A program made the position numbers and the translations under genes. From Ridgeia piscesae (Eukaryota; Annelida; Polychaeta; Sabellida; Siboglinidae), in the NCBI GenBank assembly GCA_025642075.2, contig JAODUO010000640.1, positions 226,501 through 290,500 of the forward strand: a stretch of 64,000 nucleotides of DNA, given 5' to 3'. The stretch's first letter is position 1. Each line of letters begins with the position of its first letter. Positions 12,401 through 24,400 of this stretch are shown here, one piece after another. Under the pieces are notes generated by a model. The model did no database searches and had not been told where the DNA came from. It worked only from the letters and a program-made list of their open reading frames with translations.

Positions 12401-15400
12401 CAAGTAGGTGTCTCAGCCCATCCACTTACCACTTACAGGTGCACAGACAAGTAGGTGTCTCAGCCCATCCACTTACCACTTACAGGTGCACAGACAAGTA
12501 GGTGTCTCAGCCCATCCACTTACCACTTACAGGTGCTCACTGATATACATCTACTCTCACATCACCTATTGACACGTCTGTTATGGAGCTACCCCGTCCA
12601 CTTATATGTGTCTCCTACCACATCAGTTTCTCACTGATTTCTGCTACTTCATCCACTGGCAGATGTCTATCACCCCATCACTTACTGACAGATGTCAAAT
12701 GTCTGCTAGCCCGTACACTTTCAGTTGCCCACTGACAGATGTCTATTAACCATCAGTTTCTGACAGTTGTCTATTACCCCATCAGTTACTGACAGATGTC
12801 TATTACCCCATCAGTTACTGACATATGTATGCTAGCCCACACACTTTCAACTGTCCTTTGACAGATGCCTGGTATGCCAATACATCGGCAGAATTATTCC
12901 ATAAAACATAAGATTTCATGTTAAGCTGATATTGAATATTTTCTATAATTTATATAATTATGCTTCTGTATGCATGTGGACTACGGTGGTGTTTGTGTGA
13001 TGTCTTCCAGTCTGATGCCTCTCAGTCATCTTGAGTTGGTGCTGGTGCATGTAGTGCCTGTCTCCCATGAGAGTGCCATCTCCCACAAGCCTGGCCGAGA
13101 GGTGAGCATTACACACACACTACACATGCACACATGCATGACTTTAAAACTACACAACATCTGTTTTGTTGGACATGTATTTTTTCAAGTCAGTGCTATT
13201 TTTATGTTTGAATAATGGTTTAGCCATTATATGAATGTATACAACATAAAGAGTATTGAATAAGCCAAACATTGGATTAAACAGGGTTCTAATACCCAAC
13301 AAAATCAACAAAATGTTGAGACAAACCTTCTACCCCATGACAACCATTCTATGAACAAGAAAGTTATTGTTACTATTATGATCCTTTTATGTTAATAGTT
13401 ATACAGTGGTAGTATTCACAAGCATTACTTATAACAAACCTACACAGTGACAAAATTAGTTTTCAACACATGTGAGCCACACTCTTCAGATCTCGTCCCA
13501 TCTGTGGAGTGAGGTTCATGTCAGTCAGTCGGGGAGGTTCATCGCCACCAAGATGGTTGAGTTGTCCATGCAGCACTTCAAGCTCTCTTGTACCACGGTC
13601 ACAGGCATACCCATGAAGGTAGGTCACTGTCACGTCAACCAACATCACTCACATCAACCTACTTCATTCACATCAACCTACATCACTCACACCAATCTAC
13701 ATCACTCGCATCAACCAACATCACTCATATCAACCTACATCACTCACACCAACCTACATCACTCGCATCAACCAACATCACTCACATCAACCTACATCAC
13801 TCACATCACACACACCAACCTACATCACTCACATCAACCAACATCACTCCCATCAACCTACATCACTCACATCAACCTACATCACTCACACCCACCTACA
13901 TCACTCACACCATCCTACATCACTCAACCTACACCATTCACATCAACCAACATCTTTCATATCAACCTATGGCACTCACATCAACATACACCATTCACAT
14001 CAACCAACACCTCTCATATCAACCTACATCACTCCCATCAACCTACATCAGTCACATCAACTAACATCTCTCATATCAACCTTCATCATTCACACCAACC
14101 TACATCATTCACTCACATCAACCCATGAAAATAAATCACTGTGGTATCAACATACATCACTACATCAACCTGAATCAATCACTCAAACAGATATACCCAT
14201 GAAGATAAGTCAATAACCTACTTCACTCACCATAAACATATATCACTGTGATATCAATATAAATGTTGTCACATCAGTTTACACCATGATCTCATGAACA
14301 TTACATTTACACCATGATCTCATGAACATTTACATTTACACCATGATCTCATGAACATATGTTTATACCATGATCTCATGAACATATGTTTATACCATGA
14401 TCTCATGACCATTACATTTACACAATGATCTCATGAACATATGTTTATACCATGATCTCATGAACATATGTTTATACCATGATCTCATGAACATATGTTT
14501 ATACCATGATCTCATGACACATTACATTTACACAATGATCTCATGAACATTACATTTACACCATGATCTCATGAACATATGTTTACACCATGATCTCATG
14601 AACAGCAGTTTACACCATGATCTCATGAACATCATTTACACCATGATCTCATGAACATCAGTTTACACCATGATCTCATGAACACCAGTTTACACCATGA
14701 TCTCATGAACATCAGTTTACACCATGATCTCATGAACATCAGTTTACAACATGATTTCATGAACATCAGTTTACACCATGATCTCATGAACATCAATTTA
14801 CACCATGATCTCATGAACATCAGTTTACACCATGATCTCATGAACACCAGTTTACACCATGATCTCATGAACATCAATTTACACCATGATCTCATGAACA
14901 TCAGTTTACACCATGATCTCATGAACATCAAGTTTACACCATGATCTCATGAACATCAGTTTACACCATGATCTTCATGAACATAAAGTTTACACCATGA
15001 TCTCATGAACATCAGTTTACACCATGAGTCTCATGAACATCAGTTTACACCATGATTTCATGAACATAATTATGTTTACACCATGATCTCATGAACATCA
15101 GTTTACACCATGATTTCATGAACATAATTATGTTTACACCGTGATCTCATGAACATCAGTTTACACCATGATCTCATGAACATCAGTTTACACCAGTGAA
15201 ACATGAAACAGTTACACCATGATTTCATGAACATAATTATGTTTACACCGTGATGTTTCTTGTCTCAGTGATGTGTATTTATATACTTGGTTGGTTGTTA
15301 CAACAGGAAGAACAGAATGCAAGTTCCTCAGCCAACTATGATGTTGAGTTGCTGCACAGTCGACAGACACACCTGGAGGTGTCTAGAACAGGTACAGTAG

Positions 15401-18400
15401 ATGACACACCTGGAGGTGTCTAGAACAGGTACAGTAGATGACACACCTGGAGGTGTCTAGAACAGGTACAGTAGATGACACACCTGGAGGTGTCTAGAAC
15501 AGGTACAGTAGATGACACACCTGGAGGTGTCTAGAACAGGTACAGTAGATGACACACCTGGAGGTGTCTAGAACAGGTACAGTAGATGACACACCTGGAG
15601 GTGTCTAGAACAGGTACAGTAGATGACACACCTGGAGGTGTCTAGAACAGGTACAGTAGATGACACACCTGGAGGTGTCTAGAACAGGTACAGTCTCACC
15701 TGGAGGTATCTAGTGTAGGTGCTGTTTAACATGATGTCATCAAAGGAAATATGTTGAGTGTGTCAGTGTTGTTGTTTGTGTGACTTCAGGTGTGGGAGCT
15801 GTGGAAGGGATGATCATGCCATCGAAGGAGGGACTCTTCATAGACACAGTCACTCTCAAGTGGTGCACTCCTCGCACCAATGCAGTTGGTAAGGAATAGA
15901 CACAGTCACTCTCAAGTGGTGCACTCCTCGCACCAATGTAGTTGGTAAGGAATAGACACAGTCACTCTTAAGTGGTGCACTCCTCTCACCAATGCAGTTG
16001 GTAAGGAATAGACACAGTCACTCTCAAGTGGTGCACTCCTCTCACCAATGCAGTTGGTAAGGAATAGACAGTCACTCTCAAGTGGTGCACTCCTCTCACC
16101 AATGCAGTTGGTAAGGAATAGACAGTCACTCTCAAGTGGTGCACTCCTCGCACCAATGTAGTTGGTAAGGAATAGACACAGTCACTCTCAAGTGGTGCAC
16201 TCCTCTCACCAATGCAGTTGGTAAGGAATAGACACAGTCACTCTTAAGTGGTGCACTCCTCTCACCAATGCAGTTGGTAAGGAATAGACACAGTCACTCT
16301 TAAGTGGTGCACTCCTCTCACCAATGCAGTTGGTAAGGAATAGACACAGTCACTCTCAAGTGGTGCACTCCTCTCACCAATGCAGTTGGTAAGGAATAGA
16401 CAGTCACTCTCAAGTGGTGCACTCCTCGCACCAATGCAGTTGGTAAGGAATAGACAGTCACTCTTAAGTGGTGCACTCCTCTCACCAATGCAGTTGGTAA
16501 GGAATAGACACAGTCACTCTCAAGTGGTGCACTCCTCGCACCAATGCAGTTGGTAAGGAATAGACACAGTCACTCTCAAGTGGTGCACTCCTCACACCAA
16601 TGTAGTTGGTAAGGAATAGACACAGTCACTCTCAAGTGGTGCACTCCTCTCACCAATGCAGTTGGTAAGGAATAGACAGTCACTCTCAAGTGGTGCACTC
16701 CTCGCACCAATGCAGTTGGTAAGGAATAGACAGACTCTCAAGTGGTGCACTCCTCGCACCAATGTAGTTGGTAAGGAATAGACACAGTCACTCTCAAGTG
16801 GTGCACTCCTCACACCAATGTAGTTGGTAAGGAATAGACACAGTCACTCTCAAGTGGTGCACTCCTCACACCAATGTAGTTGGTAAGGAATAGACACAGT
16901 CACTCTAGTGGTGCACTCCTCTCACCAATGTAGTTGGTAAGGAATAGACACAGTCACTCTCAAGTGGTGCACTCCTCTCACCAATGTAGTTGGTAAGGAA
17001 TAGACACAGTCACTCTCAAGTGGTGCACTCCTCTCACCAATGTAGTTGGTAAGGAATAGACACAGTCACTCTCAAGTGGTGCACTCCTCACACCAATGTA
17101 GTTGGTAAGGAATAGACACAGTCATTCTCAAGTGGTGCACTCCTCGCACCAATGTAGTTGGTAAGGAATAGACACAGTCACTCTCAAGTGGTGCACTCCT
17201 CTCACCAATGTAGTTGGTAAGGAATAGACACAGTCACTCTCAAGTGGTGCACTCCTCACACCAATGTAGTTGGTAAGGAATAGACAGTCACTCTCAAGTG
17301 GTGCACTCCTCTCACCAATGTAGTTGGTAAGGAATAGACAGTCACTCTCAAGTGGTGCACTCCTTGCACCAATGCAGTTGGTAAGGAATAGACACAGTCA
17401 CTCTCAAGTGGTGCACTCCTCTCACCAATGTAGTTGGTAAGGAATAGACAGTCACTCTCAAGTGGTGCACTCCTCTCACCAATGTAGTTGGTAAGGAATA
17501 GACAGTCACTCTCAAGTGGTGCACTCCTTGCACCAATGCAGTTGGTAAGGAATAGACACAGTCACTCTCAAGTGGTGCACTCCTCTCACCAATGCAGTTG
17601 GTAAGGAATAGACACAGTCACTCTCAAGTGGTGCACTCCTTACACCAATGTAGTTGGTAAGGAATAGACAGTCATTCTCAAGTGGTGCACTCCTCGCACC
17701 AATGTAGTTGGTAAGGAATAGACACAGTCACTCTCAAGTGGTGCACTCCTCTCACCAATGTAGTTGGTAAGGAATAGACACAGTCACTCTCAAGTGGTGC
17801 ACTCCTCACACCAATGTAGTTGGTAAGGAATAGACAGTCACTCTCAAGTGGTGCACTCCTCTCACCAATGTAGTTGGTAAGGAATAGACAGTCACTCTCA
17901 AGTGGTGCACTCCTTGCACCAATGCAGTTGAATAGACAGTCACTCTCAAGTGGTGCACTCCTCTCACCAATGTAGTTGGTAAGGAATAGACAGTCACTCT
18001 CAAGTGGTGCACTCCTCTCACCAATGTAGTTGGTAAGGAATAGACAGTCACTCTCTGCACTCCAATGCAGTTGGTAAGGAATAGACACAGTCACTCTCAA
18101 GTGGTGCACTCCTCTCACCAATGCAGTTGGTAAGGAATAGACACAGTCACTCTCAAGTGGTGCACTCCTCTCACCAATGCAGTTGGTAAGGAATAGACAC
18201 AGTCACTCTCAAGTGGTGCACTCCTCTCACCAATGTAGTTGGTAAGGAATAGACACAGTCACTCTCAAGTGGTGCACTCCTCGCACCAATGTAGTTGGTA
18301 AGGAATAGACACAGTCACTCTTAAGTGGTGCACTCCTCTCACCAATGCAGTTGGTAAGGAATAGACAGTCACTCTCAAGTGGTGCACTCCTCGCACCAAT

Positions 18401-21400
18401 GCAGTTGGTAAGGAATAGACACAGTCACTCTTAAGTGGTGCACTCCTCTCACCAATGCAGTTGGTAAGGAATAGACACAGTCACTCTCAAGTGGTGCACT
18501 CCTCGCACCAATGCAGTTGGTAAGGAATAGACACAGTCACTCTCAAGTGGTGCACTCCTCACACCAATGTAGTTGGTAAGGAATAGACACAGTCACTCTC
18601 AAGTGGTGCACTCCTCTCACCAATGCAGTTGGTAAGGAATAGACAGTCACTCTCAAGTGGTGCACTCCTCGCACCAATGCAGTTGGTAAGGAATAGACAC
18701 AGTCACTCTCAAGTGGTGCACTCCTCACACCAATGTAGTTGGTAAGGAATAGACACAGTCACTCTCAAGTGGTGCACTCCTCACACCAATGAGTTGGTAA
18801 GGAATAGACACAGTCACTCTCAAGTGGTGCACTCCTCACACCAATGTAGTTGGTAAGGAATAGACACAGTCACTCTCAAGTGGTGCACTCCTCTCACCAA
18901 TGTAGTTGGTAAGGAATAGACACAGTCACTCTCAAGTGGTGCACTCCTCTCACCAATGTAGTTGGTAAGGAATAGACACAGTCACTCTCAAGTGGTGCAC
19001 TCCTCTCACCAATGTAGTTGGTAAGGAATAGACACAGTCACTCTCAAGTGGTGCACTCCTCACACCAATGTAGTTGGTAAGGAATAGACACAGTCACTCT
19101 CAAGTGGTGCACTCCTCACACCAATGTAGTTGGTAAGGAATAGACACAGTCACTCTCAAGTGGTGCACTCCTCTCACCAATGTAGTTGGTAAGGAATAGA
19201 CACAGTCACTCTCAAGTGGTGCACTCCTCACACCAATGTAGTTGGTAAGGAATAGACACAGTCACTCTCAAGTGGTGCACTCCTCTCACCAATGTAGTTG
19301 GTAAGGAATAGACACAGTCACTCTCAAGTGGTGCACTCCTCTCACCAATGTAGTTGGTAAGGAATAGACACAGTCACTCTCAAGTGGTGCACTCCTCCAC
19401 CAATGTAGTTGGTAAGGAATAGAAAAGTCACTCTCAAGTGGTGCACTCCTCTCACCAATGTAGTTGGTAAGGAATAGAAAAGTCACTCTCAAGTGGTGCA
19501 CTCCTCGCACCAATGCAGTTGGTAAGGAATAGACACAGTCACTCTCAAGTGGTGCACTCCTCTCACCAATGCAGTTGGTAAGGAATAGACACAGTCACTC
19601 TCAAGTGGTGCACTCCTTCACCAATGTAGTTGGTAAGGAATAGACACAGTCACTCTCAAGTGGTGCACTCCTCTCACCAATGTAGTTGGTAAGGAATAGA
19701 CACAGTCACTCTCAAGTGGTGCACTCCTCTCACCAATGCAGTTGGTAAGGAATAGACAGTCACTCTCAAGTGGTGCACTCCTCTGCACCAATGCAGTTGG
19801 TAAGGAATAGACAGTCACTCTCAAGTGGTGCACTCCTCGCACCAATGCAGTTGGTAAGGAATAGACACAGTCACTCTCAAGTGGTGCACTCCTCTCACCA
19901 ATGTAGTTGGTAAGGAATAGACAGTCACTCTCAAGTGGTGCACTCCTCGCACCAATGCAGTTGGTAAGGAATAGACACAGTCACTCTCAAGTGGTGCACT
20001 CCTCTCACCAATGTAGTTGGTAAGGAATAGACACAGTCACTCTCAAGTGGTGCACTCCTCACACCAATGTAGTTGGTAAGGAATAGACACAGTCACTCTC
20101 AAGTGGTGCACTCCTCTCACCAATGTAGTTGGTAAGGAATAGACAGTCACTCTCAAGTGGTGCACTCCTCTGCACCAATGCAGTTGGTAAGGAATAGACA
20201 CAGTCACTCTCAAGTGGTGCACTCCTCTCACCAATGCAGTTGGTAAGGAATAGACAGTCACTCTCAAGTGGTGCACTCCTCTCACCAATGCAGTTGGTAA
20301 GGAATAGACACAGTCACTCTCAAGTGGTGCACTCCTCACACCAATGTAGTTGGTAAGGAATAGACACAGTCACTCTCAAGTGGTGCACTCCTCTCACCAA
20401 TGTAGTTGGTAAGGAATAGACACAGTCACTCTCAAGTGGTGCACTCCTCTCACCAATGTAGTTGGTAAGGAATAGACACAGTCACTCTCAAGTGGTGCAC
20501 TCCTCTCACCAATGTAGTTGGTAAGGAATAGACAGTCACTCTCAAGTGGTGCACTCCTCTCACCAATGTAGTTGGTAAGGAATAGACAGTCACTCTCAAG
20601 TGGTGCACTCCTCACACCAATGTAGTTGGTAAGGAATAGACACAGTCACTCTCAAGTGGTGCACTCCTCGCACCAATGCAGTTGGTAAGGAATAGACACA
20701 GTCACTCTCAAGTGGTGCACTCCTCTCACCAATGTAGTTGGTAAGGAATAGACAGTCACTCTCAAGTGGTGCACTCCTCGCACCAATGCAGTTGGTAAGG
20801 AATAGACACAGTCACTCTCAAGTGGTGCACTCCTCACACCAATGTAGTTGGTAAGGAATAGACACAGTCACTCTCAAGTGGTGCACTCCTCGCACCAATG
20901 TAGTTGGTAAGGAATAGACAGTCATTCTCAAGTGGTGCACTCCTCCACCAATGCAGTTGGTAAGGAATAGACACAGTCACTTTTCAAGTGGTGCACTCCT
21001 CGCACCAATGTAGTTGGTAAGGAATAGACACAGTCACTCTCAAGTGGTGCACTCCTCACACCAATGCTAGTTGGTAAGGAATAGACAGTCACTCTCAAGT
21101 GGTGCACTCCTCTCACCAATGCAGTTGGTAAGGAATAGACAGTCACTCTCAAGTGGTGCACTCCTCGCACCAATGTAGTTGGTAAGGAATAGACACAGTC
21201 ACTCAAGTGGTGCACTCCTCACACCAATGTAGTTGGTAAGGAATAGACCAGTCACTCTCAAGTGGTGCACTCCTCCACCAATGTAGTTGGTAAGGAATAG
21301 ACAGTCACTCTCAAGTGGTGCACTCCTCTCACCAATGCAGTTGGTAAGGAATAGACACAGTCACTCTCAAGTGGTGCACTCCTCCACCAATGTAGTTGGT

Positions 21401-24400
21401 AAGGAATAGACACAGTCACTCTCAAGTGGTGCACTCCTCTCACCAATGCAGTTGGTAAGGAATAGACAGTCACTCTCAAGTGGTGCACTCCTCACACCAA
21501 TGCTAGTTGGTAAGGAATAGACACAGTCACTCTCAAGTGGTGCACTCTCTTCACCAATGTAGTTGGTAAGGAATAAACAGTCACTCTCAAGTGGTGCACT
21601 CCTCAGCACCAATAGCTTGGTAAGGAATAGACAAAAAGTCACTCTCAAGTGGTGCACTCCTTGCACCATGTAGTTGGTAAGTAGACAGATCACTCTCAAT
21701 GGTGCACTCCTCACAATGTAGTTGGTAATGGAATAGACAGTCACTCTCAAGTGGTGCATTCCTTCACCAACAGTGTTGTGTAATGATAAACAGTCACCCA
21801 AATGGTGTACCAATGATGTTGTAAGACTAGTACAACAGTCCTCAGTGGTGCATCCTTCACCAATGCAGTTGGTCAGATAGACAGTCACTCTCAAGTGTGC
21901 ATCCTTCACACTGTGTTGTAGTAATAGACCCAGTCACTCTGCAAGTGGTGCACTCCTCACTGAATGTAGTTGGATTGAATAGAAAATGTCACTCTTTCAA
22001 GTGGTGCACTCCTCACACCAATGGTTGGTAATGAATAGACCAGTCACTCTCAAGTGGTGCACTCCTCGCACTAATGTATGGTAAGAATAGACAGTCTACT
22101 CTCAAGTGTGCACTCCTTCACAATGCAGTTGTAAGGAATAGACACAGTCATTCTCATGTGCACTCCTGCACCAATGTCAGTTGGTAATTTAACAATGAAC
22201 TAGTTCACACTCAAAGTGGTGCACTGTTTTGACCAATTGTAAAACCATGTTTAACGTAATAACAGTCAGACAGTCACCTCAAGTGGTGCATCCTCACACC
22301 AATGCTAAGAATAGACACATGTTATCTCAAGTTGCATTCTACCATGGAGTTGTAAGTAATAGAACAGATCACTTCTCACAGGTATTCCTTGCAAACCAAT
22401 GACAGTATGATAAGGTAGAACAGGCGGATCAAATGGTGTCTCATGTCACAACAGCAATGATGTTGCTCATGTCACCAACAGGTCGGTCAGTGATGTTGTC
22501 TCATGTCACCAACAGGTCGGTCAGTGATGTTGTCTCATGTCACCAACAGGTCGGTCAGTGATGTTGTCTCATGTCACCAACAGGTCGGTCAGTGATGTTG
22601 TCTCATGTCACCAACAGGTCGGTCAGTGATGTGTCATATCAACAACAGGTCGGTCAGTGATGTTGTCTCATGTCACCAACAGGTTGGTCAGTGATGTGTC
22701 ATATCAACAACAGGTCGGTCAGTGATGTTGTCTCATGTCACCAACAGGTTGGTCAGTGATGTGTCATATCAACAACAGGTCGGTCAGTGATGTTGTCTCA
22801 TGTCACCAACAGGTTGGTCAGTGATGTGTCCATATCACCAACAGGTCGGTCAGTGATGTTGTCTCATGTCACCAACAGGTTGGTCAGTGATGTGTCATAT
22901 CAACAACAGGTCGGTCAGTGATGTTGTCTCATGTCACCAACAGGTTGGTCAGTGATGTTGTCTCATGTCACCAACAGGTTGGTCAGTGATGTTGTCTCAT
23001 GTCACCAACAGGTTGGTCAGTGATGTTGTCTCATGTCACCAACAGGTCGGTCAGTGATGTTGTCTCATGTCACCAACAGGTCGGTCAGTGATGTTGTCTC
23101 ATGTCACCAACAGGTTGGTCAGTGATGTGTCATATCAACAACAGGTCGGTCAGTGATGTTGTCTCATGTCACCAACAGGTTGGTCAGTGATGTTGTCTCA
23201 TGTCACCAACAGGTTGGTCAGTGATGTTGTCTCATGTCACCAACAGGTCGGTCAGTGATGTTGTCTCATGTCACCAACAGGTTGGTCAGTGATGTTGTCT
23301 CATGTCACCAACAGGTTGGTCAGTGATGTGTCATATCAACAACAGGTCGGTCAGTGATGTTGTCTCATGTCACCAACAGGTTGGTCAGTGATGTTGTCTC
23401 ATGTCACCAACAGGTCGGTCAGTGATGTTGTCTCATGTCACCAACAGGTCGGTCAGTGATGTTGTCTCATGTCACCAACAGGTTGGTCAGTGATGTTGTC
23501 TCATGTCACCAACAGGTCGGTCAGTGATGTTGTCTCATGTCACCAACAGGTTGGTCAGTGATGTTGTCTCATGTCACCAACAGGTCGGTCAGTGATGTTG
23601 TCTCATGTCACCAACAGGTCGGTCAGTGATGTTGTCTCATGTCACTAACAGGTTGGTCAGTGATGTGTCATATCAACAACAGGTCGGTCAGTGATGTTGT
23701 CTCATGTCACCAACAGGTCGGTCAGTGATGTTGTCTCATGTCACTAACAGGTTGGTCAGTGATGTGTCATATCAACAACAGGTCGGTCAGTGATGTTGTC
23801 TCATGTCACTAACAGGTGGTCAGTGATGTGTCATATCAACAACAGGTTGGTCAGTGATGTTGTCTCATGTCAACAACAGGTCGGTCAGTGATGTTGTCTC
23901 ATGTCACCAACAGGTTGGTCAGTGATGTTGTCTCATGTCACCAACAGGTCGGTCAGTGATGTTGTCTCATGTCACCAACAGGTTGGTCAGTGATGTTGTC
24001 TCATGTCACCAACAGGTGGTCAGTGATGTTGTCTCATGTCACCAACAGGTCGGTCAGTGATGTTGTCTCATGTCACCAACAGGTTGGTCAGTGATGTGTC
24101 ATATCAACAACAGGTCGGTCAGTGATGTTGTCTCATGTCACCAACAGGTCGGTCAGTGATGTGTCATATCAACAACAGGTCGGTCAGTGATGTTGTCTCA
24201 TGTCACCAACAGGTCGGTCAGTGATGTTGTCTCATGTCACTAACAGGTTGGTCAGTGATGTGTCATATCAACAACAGGTGGTCAGTGATGTTGTCTCATG
24301 TCAACAACAGGTCGGTCAGTGATGTTGTCTCATGTCACAACAGGTTGGTCAGTGATGTGTCATATCAACAACAGGTCGGTCAGTGATGTTGTCTCATGTC

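Noticed and set aside
10200..12535. CRISPR-like array
   Set aside because: Repeats are contiguous without unique spacers, in a eukaryotic intron.
13472..14128. 218-codon + strand ORF
   Set aside because: Only 13490-13618 is real (INTS13 exon 6); the rest is minisatellite translated past the donor.
15889..21909. Many - strand ORFs with RSAPLESDC or VRGVHHLRVT
   Set aside because: Antisense reading of the exon 8-derived array; not genes.
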